Source of the DNA: 54-19 sp038210655
GTDB lineage: Bacteria > Chloroflexota > Chloroflexia > Chloroheliales > Chloroheliaceae
Direction of reading: 5' to 3'
NCBI GenBank assembly: GCA_038210655.1
Contig: JBBQWM010000007.1
Span: 94,410 to 158,409, forward strand
DNA length: 64,000 nucleotides
Made by a program: the position numbers and the translations under genes. The notes under the pieces are model-generated. The model was not told the origin of the DNA, ran no database searches, and saw nothing but the letters and a program-made list of their open reading frames with translations. Shown here piece after piece: positions 34,504 to 42,464 of the stretch (positions are counted from its first letter, which is position 1; each line of letters starts with the position of its first letter).

Positions 34504-36114
34504 TTAGCAGGCCAGGGCTAGACCTGAAAGCTTTGAGGGTTCCTGTTTGCCCCACCCGACAATCGCTTCGACTACCTCTCCGAGGGTGACTGAGTCGTCA
34601 AGGGTCAGCGCTACCTTCAAGCCCAGTTCGCGGGCGGTTGCGGTCGTAAACGAACCGTGACAGGTTATGGCTGTATTAGCCAATAATTCGAGTAGAGGTT
34701 GGGTGGTGGCGGTCGCCAGATGAGTAGTGAAGTCGAGCAGAGTGACAGCAGAGTTGAAGTAGAGTTGGTCAACTTGGCCTGCTTCCAGCCATTTGACCAA
34801 TTCTATCGCCTTCAAGCCGCCTACCCTGGGGTCTTCATCGACTACAGTGCGATAGGCGGCGATGTGTTCTACGCTGGCCCGGCGTGCAGTCAGCTTTGAA
34901 GCCAAACTAACCTGGCTTAATCCGGCCTGAAGTAGCCAGAATTTCTGACCTGTAACCTGGCCCAATCCGTTCAAGATTGCTTCGGTTTCAAAAGCTTCGG
35001 CACTCAGGTCGGGAAAGAGACCGTGTTGTTCGAGGGCGGTGGTCGTTGCCGCGCCGAGCGCTCCTACCCGCAACCCGGCCAAAGCCCGACTATCTTTACC
35101 GGCGAAGCGTAGCCGTTGCCAGAAAAATTCTACTTCGAGCGGGCTGGCGAAAATCAACCAATCGAACCGGCTTAACCCGTTAATCGCTTCGTCCATAGCT
35201 GCGAAACTAACCGGCGCGACCGCTCGACTGATCGGGAACTGGCTGGCTTGCGCTCCTAACTGGTTCAACCGCTCTGCCAGGGCCTGATCCGCTCCACCGA
35301 TTACGATTCGCTTGCCAAGCAAGGGCCGCACCTGTTCCAGATCGAACCATCGAAGCTGTTCACGCAAGCCGACCACCGGGCCAATAATCGTGATGGCAGG
35401 CGGCTTGATCCCGGCTTGACGGGCCAGTTCCGGCAGATTAGAGAGCGTGCCACTGACCGTTTTTTGTTGCCAGGTCGTTCCCCACTCGACCAGGGCTGCC
35501 GGGGTGAGCGGGGATTGGCCTGCTTCGATCAGTCGTTCGGCAATCTCGTGCAGTCGTCCGACCCCCATCAAAAAGACCAGCGTGCCACCCGTGCGTACCA
35601 GTCCTTTCCAGTCGATTCGGCTATCATCCAGCGGGCGCTGAGGGTCTTCGTGACCGGTAACGACCGTAAAGCTGCTGGCGTAATCGCGGTGCGTGATCGG
35701 GATACCGGCGTAGGCGGCAGCAGCAATCGCACTGGAAATACCCGGCACGACCTCGAACGCGATGCCAGCCCTTTGCAAAGCCTGGGCCTCTTCGCCGCCC
35801 CGCCCAAAGACAAACGGGTCGCCCCCTTTGAGCCGCACCACCTGCTTACCCTGCCTCGCCAACCCTACTAACAATTCGTTGATCGCTTCCTGGGTCATAG
35901 TGTGCCGTCCGGCTTGCTTACCGACGTAAATCAATTCGGCTTCGGGTCGCGCCTGCCGTAGCAAGTGCGGGTTGACCAAATTATCATAAACCACCACATC
36001 GGCCTTCTCCAACACCTCGCGCCCCCGCACTGTAATCAGGCCAGGGTCGCCCGGCCCCGCTCCAACCAGGGAAACAGGGGAGGGATGAGGGATGAGGGAT
36101 GAGGGATGAGTCAT
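34504..36114 (-). CDS. cobA-hemD: Fused uroporphyrinogen-III C-methyltransferase and uroporphyrinogen-III synthase
   Basis: 536 residues. Residues 13-255 are a SUMT methylase (VGAGPGDPGLITVRG, GGDPFVFGRGGEE, VPGISSAIAAAAYAGIPITHR), which makes precorrin-2 from uroporphyrinogen III. Residues about 268-525 are a HemD domain, which closes the tetrapyrrole ring. The fusion is common in Gram-positive bacteria and Chloroflexota. The first 12 residues (MTHPSSLIPHPS) are encoded by four CTCATCC heptamers, so this leader is repeat-derived. It lies last in an operon with the sirC-like gene (20 bp away) and the reductase, and supplies siroheme. Confidence 0.95.
   Translation of the reverse strand: MTHPSSLIPHPSPVSLVGAGPGDPGLITVRGREVLEKADVVVYDNLVNPHLLRQARPEAELIYVGKQAGRHTMTQEAINELLVGLARQGKQVVRLKGGDPFVFGRGGEEAQALQRAGIAFEVVPGISSAIAAAAYAGIPITHRDYASSFTVVTGHEDPQRPLDDSRIDWKGLVRTGGTLVFLMGVGRLHEIAERLIEAGQSPLTPAALVEWGTTWQQKTVSGTLSNLPELARQAGIKPPAITIIGPVVGLREQLRWFDLEQVRPLLGKRIVIGGADQALAERLNQLGAQASQFPISRAVAPVSFAAMDEAINGLSRFDWLIFASPLEVEFFWQRLRFAGKDSRALAGLRVGALGAATTTALEQHGLFPDLSAEAFETEAILNGLGQVTGQKFWLLQAGLSQVSLASKLTARRASVEHIAAYRTVVDEDPRVGGLKAIELVKWLEAGQVDQLYFNSAVTLLDFTTHLATATTQPLLELLANTAITCHGSFTTATARELGLKVALTLDDSVTLGEVVEAIVGWGKQEPSKLSGLALAC
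36082..36109. repeat. Heptanucleotide array GGGATGA x4 (CTCATCC on the gene strand)
   Basis: Four exact heptamers that encode the N-terminus of CobA-HemD. The same heptamer in opposite orientation fills the next junction upstream (36867-36906). Confidence 0.85.
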
Positions 36115-36134
36115 TTTTGTGCCAGCCTTTTAAG

Positions 36135-36878
36135 TTATTTTTCTATAAACGCTTTTTCGAGCAGGCTAACCAGGGCGGCGCGGGCTTCGGTTGGCTGGTT
36201 AGCTCGGAGCAGATCAAGGGCGGGTGAGGCAATCATTTGCCGCCAGAGGGCCGGACGCAGGGCTGGGTCGATTTGCCGCTTGACCTGGAGTCGCAGTTCG
36301 CGCATGAGACGGGCCAGTTGGTCATATTCCGGGCCAATGACCTCTGCCAATCGCTTTCGCAAATGAGCGGTCAGGGCCGGGCTGGCTCCGCCTTCGTTCT
36401 CGGCGGTATATGCGCCAGTTGTGATCGCAATTGTGATCTCCCCACGCTGGACAAGGCCCGGCAAAGTAAAATCGCAATCAGTCGGGTCGTCGGCCCGATT
36501 GACCAGTCGGCCTGCCGAGCGTGCTTCCTGGGCGACCGCCCGGTTGACTGCCGGGTCGTCGGTGGCGGCAAAGACTAGCAACGCCTCCTCGCACCCGCTC
36601 ACATCTCCAGCTTGCCAGCGCCGGGCCAACCATTCGAGTCGCCCGGCCTCGACCAATTCTTCTAGCTCAAGCGTCAGGGCTGGTGCTATCACCCGTACTG
36701 TCGCCCCTGCCTCTAGCAAGCGTTTAACGCGCCGCTCTGCAACCGCCCCGCCCCCAACCATCAACGCCTTGCGCCCCAAGAAAAACCCCGGCGTGAGGGA
36801 AATACCGAACGCACCAGATTGCCTGGCTCCTACTATATCTACAGGCTCAAGCTTCACCTCACGTTCCTCATCCCTCAT
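36135..36878 (-). CDS. Precorrin-2 dehydrogenase / sirohydrochlorin ferrochelatase (SirC/Met8/CysG-N type)
   Basis: 247 residues. NAD-binding GGGAVAERRVKRLLEAGATV near 42-61, then FAATDDPAVNRAV and VNRADDPTDCDFTLP, the conserved block of the CysG N-terminal domain. It oxidises precorrin-2 to sirohydrochlorin and may insert iron to give siroheme. Start ATG 36878 lies inside a heptamer array (ATGAGGG) in which the upstream nirA stop also lies. An earlier in-frame ATG at 36899 meets a stop after five codons, so 36878 is the first usable start. Middle gene of the siroheme operon. Confidence 0.92.
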   Translation of the reverse strand: MRDEEREVKLEPVDIVGARQSGAFGISLTPGFFLGRKALMVGGGAVAERRVKRLLEAGATVRVIAPALTLELEELVEAGRLEWLARRWQAGDVSGCEEALLVFAATDDPAVNRAVAQEARSAGRLVNRADDPTDCDFTLPGLVQRGEITIAITTGAYTAENEGGASPALTAHLRKRLAEVIGPEYDQLARLMRELRLQVKRQIDPALRPALWRQMIASPALDLLRANQPTEARAALVSLLEKAFIEK

Positions 36879-36906
36879 CCCTCATCCCTCATCCCTCATC
36901 CCTCAT
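36867..36906. repeat. Heptanucleotide array ATGAGGG, nirA-sirC junction
   Basis: Six ATGs spaced exactly 7 nt (start positions 36906, 36899, 36892, 36885, 36878, 36871 on the minus strand). It supplies the nirA stop (TGA within ATGA), GAGGG ribosome-site-like sequences and the sirC start. Confidence 0.85.
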
Positions 36907-38507
36907 CTTGCTTCCAGTTCTTCTTTGCTGAAGCGCTGAATGTAAGAATTGAAGCGGTCGCCCGGTTGACGTTCGCGCAGATAGCGACGGAGCAAATCAG
37001 CCAGATAGTACTTGACCTCGGCAGCCGGGATGCGGCGGTTCAGGTGGTTGCCCAGGCGCAACTCGGCTCCCAGTCGTCCACCCAAATAGACCTGATAGAC
37101 TTCCTCTTTTTCCCCGGTTGGGCTACCGTCCTGCCGTACCAGCGAACCAAGCAAGCCAATGTCGGCGATTTGGTAGCGGGTGCAAGAATTGGGGCAACCG
37201 CTCATATTAATGCTGATCGGCTCATCCCATTCCGGCAAAACCTTTTCCAGATATTGAACGATTTCAGCGGTGCGGTCTTTGGTCTCGGCGACGGCGACTT
37301 TGCAAAACTGGATGCCAGTACAGGCCATCGCGCCCCGCCGAAAGTAATTCTTCTCGTCGGACGAAAGGCCGATTTCTTCGGTCGCGGCCCGTAGTGCTAC
37401 AAGGTTGGCTTCCGGCACGTTCAAAATGACAATATTTTGGAGCGTGGTCGCTCGCAAGTGACCGTCGGCGTATTGTTCGGCTAAGTCTGCTACCTGCTGC
37501 AACTGCTCGGCATCGACCCGTCCGCGCAAAGTCGCCAGCCCAACCGCAAACAGACCGGGCTGTTTTTGGGGTGTAACGCCGATGTGATCGCGGTAGCGGT
37601 TGGTGGTCGGTACATAATCGGGGTTATCGGTCAGGTGGTAGCCCAGCCGATCTTCCAAAACTTGCCGGAATTTCTCAACGCCCCAATCGGCGACCAAAAA
37701 CTTGAGCCGGGCGTGTTGCCGGGTGCGTCGGTAGCCAAAATCTCGGAAAATCGTCGTGATCTGGTAACTGACCGGGATCACCTCTTCAGGCCGGATAAAG
37801 ACGTTCAGCCGTTGACCGAAATGGGGTTGTGCGCCCAATCCGCCTCCGACCCACAAGTCAAACCCAACTTCCCCGCTTGCTTTTAGCTGCATTCCGACCA
37901 ACCCGATGTCGTTGACCTCGTGTTGTACCCAATGGTCGGCGCTGCCACTGATCGAGATTTTATATTTGCGCGGCAGATCGCTAAATTCGTCTTTGCCGAC
38001 CAATGCGGCATTGACCGCCTCGACAATCGGCCAAGTGTCGATCAATTCGTTCTGCTCGTAACCGGCCAGGGGAGAGCCGATTACATTGCGTACCGTATCG
38101 CCGCAGGCTCCTTTTAGGCCCAGGCCAACTTCTGCCAGCGCTTTTTCGATAGGCGGAATACTCTCGATCCGTAGCCAATGCAGCTGAATATTTTGGCGGT
38201 CGGTAATATCAGCCAACCCTTGCCCGTAGCGCTGGGCAAGCTCGGCAATTACTTTAAGCTGCTGGGTGGTTAGGTCGCCGTTGGGGATTTTGATCCGCAA
38301 CATAAAATAACCGTCCGATTGGGGCCGCTGGGTATAAATTCCATACCACTTAAAGCGGTCGAAATCGTCCGGGTGGATGCTGTCGAAGCCGGTCAGGGCG
38401 TAGCGTTCGAGGTCGTCCCAAACCTCAAAAGGGTTCTTTTCCTTCTTGATCCGCTCCATTTTGTTGAGCTTGGCAGGGGCTTCGGCCCTGTCCTGTAACT
38501 GGGTCAT
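36903..38507 (-). CDS. Ferredoxin-dependent nitrite or sulfite reductase
   Basis: 534 residues. Siroheme/4Fe-4S ligands Cys396, Cys402 (CTGIQFCK), Cys438 and Cys442 (GCPNSCTRYQ). Two ferredoxin-like half domains precede each reductase half (LRIKIPNGDLTTQQLKVI, ADITDRQNIQLHWLRI). It reduces nitrite or sulfite by six electrons from ferredoxin. The choice between NirA and Sir cannot be made from motifs alone. GGAGGG precedes ATG 38507. First gene of an operon that makes its own cofactor, siroheme; no nitrate reductase, transporter or sulfate-activation gene is in the window. Confidence 0.93.
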   Translation of the reverse strand: MTQLQDRAEAPAKLNKMERIKKEKNPFEVWDDLERYALTGFDSIHPDDFDRFKWYGIYTQRPQSDGYFMLRIKIPNGDLTTQQLKVIAELAQRYGQGLADITDRQNIQLHWLRIESIPPIEKALAEVGLGLKGACGDTVRNVIGSPLAGYEQNELIDTWPIVEAVNAALVGKDEFSDLPRKYKISISGSADHWVQHEVNDIGLVGMQLKASGEVGFDLWVGGGLGAQPHFGQRLNVFIRPEEVIPVSYQITTIFRDFGYRRTRQHARLKFLVADWGVEKFRQVLEDRLGYHLTDNPDYVPTTNRYRDHIGVTPQKQPGLFAVGLATLRGRVDAEQLQQVADLAEQYADGHLRATTLQNIVILNVPEANLVALRAATEEIGLSSDEKNYFRRGAMACTGIQFCKVAVAETKDRTAEIVQYLEKVLPEWDEPISINMSGCPNSCTRYQIADIGLLGSLVRQDGSPTGEKEEVYQVYLGGRLGAELRLGNHLNRRIPAAEVKYYLADLLRRYLRERQPGDRFNSYIQRFSKEELEAR

Positions 38508-39050
38508 ATATTACCCTCCGGGGGTCTGCTTAATAAGCCAGCCTAGTAGATTGTTGAATATGTTGGTCAAATTTATTATGTACGTATATATAACATAGAC
38601 GATAAAGATTGTCAACACTACGAAAATAAAAAGATGAGCGTCAGACTTAGCACGGGTTCTAACCTATACCCATTCCTCGGTTTAGAGTGTGGTACAGCCT
38701 GGCTATTTTGCAAAAACTGACGCTCACCCAAAATAAAGATAAGGTATGCAAATCTAAGGATTTGGTCTACAAGCGTTACAGCCAGCCTCCAACCGACATT
38801 ATTTTGCCTGGACCCTAACTAGGTGGATTTATACTCATTGGAATTAAGTAGTTACTAATATTGAGACGCAATGTGGGTAAAAGTACCTAAGAGGGTTTTT
38901 AAAAATAGTTAACAAGATAGACTAATTTTAGGATGTGCAAATGTTGGGAAGGCATTAAGATATATCCCCTGGCAAAAATGTAAGTCAGTTAAAAATTACG
39001 GGCAACATTAAAAGTGAGTAGACTACTCAATTAGATCGGAGCAAAATCAA
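38508..39050. other. Divergent intergenic region
   Basis: No gene seen. It holds TIR-family copy C (38635-38726). The rest is AT-rich. Confidence 0.55.
38635..38726. repeat. TIR repeat family 1, copy C (internal deletion)
   Basis: 92 bp: left end TGAGCGTCAGACTTAGCACG, right end TTGCAAAAACTGACGCTCA. It keeps GGTTTAGAGTGTGGTACAGC next to the right end but lacks the central hairpin. Confidence 0.65.
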
Positions 39051-39872
39051 ATGCAATTAAATCGGCTTAACAAAAAACCCCTGATCCTGGCAATATTTGC
39101 ACACCCCGACGATGAAAGTTTTCTAATGGGCGGTACTCTAGCCTATTATGCCGCCAATGGGGTCGAAGTTAAATTGCTTTGTCTGACCCAGGGCGAACAG
39201 GGCTACAGCCCTCTGGCATCTGCCGATGAACGCCAACAGTTACCAAAAATACGTCAGCGTGAATTAACTCGTTGTTGTGAAATATTGGGGGTTCAACTTC
39301 TACCGGTGCTAGACTTCCCGGATGGAAGGCTGGCTCAATTTAATGTCTCGAAATTGGCCCAACCGATTACCAGCGCTATTAGATCGCTCAGGCCCGATAT
39401 AATCCTAACCTTTGGAGCAGAAGGTCTGACCGGACATCCAGACCATCTTGCGATCCATCGGGCTGTTAAGCTGGCTTTTTACATCGCGGCCCCCGCCGGG
39501 GCGGCGCTATTCTACGGCGGGTTGAGTGAAAAGAGTATCGGGCAACTTAGTAACCGGCTAGAAGGCTCGGTTGGCTCGCTTCGCTTGGCACTGACCGGCG
39601 CACCTAAAATAGATTTAGATACAAGCATCGATATTTCCCAGACCAGTTACTTAAAATGGGTCGCTTTATTCTGCCATCAGAGCCAGTACGCCAGCTTTAA
39701 GGGATTAAGCGAGATGGATCGTCAGGTTTTAGGTCAGAGCGAATATTTTCGTCTGGCCCAGGTAGCCGGAGCTTATCCAGTGAGTGCTATTCCAGCCGAT
39801 CAGTCCACTCCCCTTGCAACGGATTTGTTTAGCAGGATAAGTCACGGTTCCAAGCTAATGCGAACGGCTTAA
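39051..39872 (+). CDS. PIG-L family deacetylase (LmbE-like), copy 2
   Basis: 273 residues. Zinc motif FAHPDDES at 16-23 and GHPDHLAIHRAV near 127. QGEQGYSPLASADERQQLPK replaces the Gly-rich loop of copy 1, and a C-terminal extension of about 70 residues contains CHQSQYASF, so it belongs to another branch. It deacetylates an N-acetylglucosamine-type conjugate; substrate unknown. It stands alone, 180 degrees from the nirA operon. A GGAGC sequence precedes ATG 39051. Confidence 0.85.
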   Translation: MQLNRLNKKPLILAIFAHPDDESFLMGGTLAYYAANGVEVKLLCLTQGEQGYSPLASADERQQLPKIRQRELTRCCEILGVQLLPVLDFPDGRLAQFNVSKLAQPITSAIRSLRPDIILTFGAEGLTGHPDHLAIHRAVKLAFYIAAPAGAALFYGGLSEKSIGQLSNRLEGSVGSLRLALTGAPKIDLDTSIDISQTSYLKWVALFCHQSQYASFKGLSEMDRQVLGQSEYFRLAQVAGAYPVSAIPADQSTPLATDLFSRISHGSKLMRTA

Positions 39873-39927
39873 AGCTGTAAATTGGGTTGTGTGCCATTAA
39901 GGGACTCAAAAATAATAAAATATCCCG

Positions 39928-40003
39928 GTAGGGGCAACCCTGGGTGGTTGCCCGTGAATACCGTGCGCGGTCAATGAGGGCAACCACCCAGGGTTGCCCC
40001 TAC
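39928..40003. repeat. REP-like inverted pair, family GTAGGGGCGACC, copy 4
   Basis: Arms GTAGGGGCAACCCTGGGTGG then TTGCCC and the complement ending CCCCTAC at 40003. Relative to other copies the stem changes GCGACC/GGTCGC to GCAACC/GGTTGC, a compensated change. Confidence 0.75.
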
Positions 40004-40050
40004 ATTGGGACAATTATTTTTATTTGCTTCCTTAAGCTAAATAATTATCT

Positions 40051-40122
40051 GTAGGAGCGAGCTTCTGCTCGCGATTGAAGATACGGCTGGGTGTTCAATC
40101 GCGAGCGGAAGCTCGCTCCTAC
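40051..40122. repeat. REP-like inverted pair, family GTAGGAGCGAGC, copy 2
   Basis: Arms GTAGGAGCGAGCTTCTGCTC then GCGATTGAA and the complement ending CTCCTAC. The left flank TAAATAATTATCT resembles that of copy 1 (TAGATAATTATTT). Confidence 0.75.
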
Positions 40123-40213
40123 AGGGGTCAATATCTTTGCCTTTTGTTACAAATCCTCACCCTTAGAATTCACTCTGTTATCAAAAGAAACCCCCGACCC
40201 GATTTGCCAAAAG

Positions 40214-40242
40214 TTGAAAAAGATTTTCAGAGAGCGTATACT
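40214..40242 (+). promoter_or_regulatory. Promoter of the hemE-hemH-hemY operon
   Basis: TTGAAA, 17-nt spacer, TATACT, which gives a leader of about 130 nt before hemE. Confidence 0.6.
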
Positions 40243-40376
40243 TCTGTAGTATGTACTACCTACTAGACCACCCCAAATTGCGTATGATAGACCTAATGCA
40301 AGCTCCCTTATTACGGCTGCTTTTGATTTGGCTTACAGGCGAGCGATTGTTCCATTACAAGGAGAAGAATATAAAA

Positions 40377-41432
40377 ATGTTAAACCAATCCCGTTTTATC
40401 CGCGCCTGCCGCCGCGAACCGACCGAGGCGACTCCGATCTGGTTTATGCGACAGGCCGGGCGCTATATGCCGGAATACCGCGCTATTCGTAGCAAAATTA
40501 GTATGTTGGACGCGATTCGTTCGCCGGAAATTTCGCACGAAATTACGATGCAGCCGATCAATGCTTTTAACCTGGACGCTGCGATTATCTTTGCCGACAT
40601 TCTGACCCCCTTGATCGGGATGGGTATCCAGCTTGATTTTATCAAGGGTGAGGGGCCGCAGATCGAGAACCCTTTGCATACCACCCGCGACATCGATATG
40701 CTTGGCACGCCGCCCGCCATCGAAGCTTTGCCCTTTGCGCTGGAAGCGATCCGGCTGACCGTCGCCGACTTGAACCCACGCAACATCCCCTTGATCGGCT
40801 TTTGCGGTGCGCCCTTTACGCTGGCGAGTTACGCTATCGAGGGCGGTGGCTCCAAGAATTACGAACGCACCAAAGCGATGATGTATTCCGAACCGTCCGC
40901 CTGGAAACGGTTGATGGACAAGCTTGTGACCGTGCTGACCGATCTGTTGACTCAGCAGGTCGCGGCGGGCGTTTCGGCTCTCCAGATTTTCGACTCGTGG
41001 GTGGGGGCCTTGAGCGCTTACGATTACGCCAAATTTGTCGCACCCTATAACCGACAGCTAATCCAGGCTGCCCAACAGACCGGCGTGCCGGTAATTTACT
41101 TTAGCACCGGGACGGGCGCGATTTTGGATCAGGTGGCGGAACTCGGTAGCGATGTGGTAAGCATCGACTGGCGGGTGCGGCTTGACAAAGCCTGGCGCGA
41201 GATCGGCTACAACCGGGCGATCCAGGGCAACCTCGACCCGTTGCTATTGCAAGCCCCCTGGCGGGAAGTCCAGGCCCAGACTGACGAAATTTTGCGACTG
41301 GCCGACGGTCGGCCCGGTCATATCTTCAACCTGGGACACGGCATTCTACCCGGTACGCCGGTTGAGACTGTCCGGCGTTTGGCCGATTATGTCCACGAAA
41401 AAACAGCTAGAATAGAGCAGGCAGTAGTATGA
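40377..41432 (+). CDS. hemE: Uroporphyrinogen decarboxylase
   Basis: 351 residues from ATG 40377, behind AAGGAG; the frame is open from 40251 but has no ribosome site there and would overlap the promoter region. PIWFMRQAGRYMPEYR is the UROD signature 1 with its substrate-binding Arg residues, and GFCGAPFTLASYAIEGGGSKNY is signature 2. It converts uroporphyrinogen III to coproporphyrinogen III in heme and chlorophyll synthesis. The stop overlaps the hemH start (ATGA). Confidence 0.96.
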   Translation: MLNQSRFIRACRREPTEATPIWFMRQAGRYMPEYRAIRSKISMLDAIRSPEISHEITMQPINAFNLDAAIIFADILTPLIGMGIQLDFIKGEGPQIENPLHTTRDIDMLGTPPAIEALPFALEAIRLTVADLNPRNIPLIGFCGAPFTLASYAIEGGGSKNYERTKAMMYSEPSAWKRLMDKLVTVLTDLLTQQVAAGVSALQIFDSWVGALSAYDYAKFVAPYNRQLIQAAQQTGVPVIYFSTGTGAILDQVAELGSDVVSIDWRVRLDKAWREIGYNRAIQGNLDPLLLQAPWREVQAQTDEILRLADGRPGHIFNLGHGILPGTPVETVRRLADYVHEKTARIEQAVV

Positions 41433-42442
41433 GCGAACAATTCGGCTCCGCGCCGATAGGCGTTTTGTTGATGACCTATGGTGGCCCGAATAACCTCGAT
41501 GAACTACCGGGTTATCTGGCTGACATCCGCAATGGCCGCCCGACCACCCAGGCCGTCCTGAAAGAGATGACCCATAACTATGAGCTAATCGGCGGCAAAT
41601 CGCCTTTGCTGGAAATTACCCGCCAGCAAGCCGCTGCCCTCGAAAAAATGCTCAATCAAGCTCATCCTGAAGGTCAAGGCTCGAACGGCCCTCAAGCCTT
41701 CAAAGTCTACCTCGGTATGCGGCATTGGTCGCCCTGGATCGAGGATACCGTGCGGGATATGGGCGCGGAGGGTATTCAGCAAGCGGTGGCCCTGGTGCTT
41801 GCGCCGCATTACAGCAGCTTTAGCATTGCCAAATATCATCAAAAAGTCCGTACTGGTCTAGAGATGTATAACGGCTCGATAGATTTCGAATACGTCGATA
41901 GCTATAACACTGCCCCAAAATACATTCAGGCGATGGTCAACCGGGTGCGCGAGGGGATCGCCCGGTGGCCCGAAGCCGAGCAGGATAGTGTTCACGTTGT
42001 CCTGAGCGCTCATAGTCTGCCGGTACGAATTATAAAGATGGGCGACCCCTATCAGGATCAGCTTTTCGAGTCGGCCCGGTTGATCGCTGCCGGGGCCGGA
42101 TTGCGCGACGACCAGTGGAGTTGGAGCTACCAGAGCGCCGGACGCAGCCCCGAACCCTGGCTTGGCCCTCAGATCGAAGCCTATGTCCCGACCCTGGCCG
42201 AAAAAGGGATTCGCAACATTGTGAGCGTGCCGATTGGCTTTACCAGTGACCACGTTGAGATGCTGTTCGACATCGACATCAAAGCGCAAGCTGCCGCCCG
42301 CCAGCATAACGTTCGGCTCGAACGGCCCCCGGCCCTTAATACCGACCCGCTCTACATCGAGACGTTAGCCGACCTGGTGTTGGAGCGAAGCAGCCGTTGG
42401 GCCGGAGCTAGAGGTCAGGCGACCTTAGTGGCTGGCTATTGA
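41429..42442 (+). CDS. hemH: Ferrochelatase (protoporphyrin or coproporphyrin type)
   Basis: 337 residues. GVLLMTYGGPNNLDELPGYL at the start, SAHSLPVRIIKMGDPY with the metal-site His near 191, and IGFTSDHVEMLFDID near 268 with His and Glu/Asp ligands. It inserts ferrous iron into a porphyrin. Translationally coupled to hemE by a 4-nt overlap and followed 22 bp later by hemY. Gene order hemE-hemH-hemY is that of Gram-positive bacteria, many of which use the coproporphyrin-dependent route, so the substrate is uncertain. Confidence 0.95.
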   Translation: MSEQFGSAPIGVLLMTYGGPNNLDELPGYLADIRNGRPTTQAVLKEMTHNYELIGGKSPLLEITRQQAAALEKMLNQAHPEGQGSNGPQAFKVYLGMRHWSPWIEDTVRDMGAEGIQQAVALVLAPHYSSFSIAKYHQKVRTGLEMYNGSIDFEYVDSYNTAPKYIQAMVNRVREGIARWPEAEQDSVHVVLSAHSLPVRIIKMGDPYQDQLFESARLIAAGAGLRDDQWSWSYQSAGRSPEPWLGPQIEAYVPTLAEKGIRNIVSVPIGFTSDHVEMLFDIDIKAQAAARQHNVRLERPPALNTDPLYIETLADLVLERSSRWAGARGQATLVAGY

Positions 42443-42464
42443 CCACTCGAAAGGAGACTATCAG

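Larger units (their letters stand above)
39873..40376. other. Repeat-filled intergenic region before hemE
   Basis: No gene. It contains one inverted pair of each REP family (39928-40003 and 40051-40122) and the hemE promoter (40214-40242). Confidence 0.65.

Noticed and set aside
40251..40376. 42-residue N-terminal extension of HemE
   Set aside because: It begins within a few bases of the predicted transcript start and lacks a ribosome site; the family begins at the downstream ATG.
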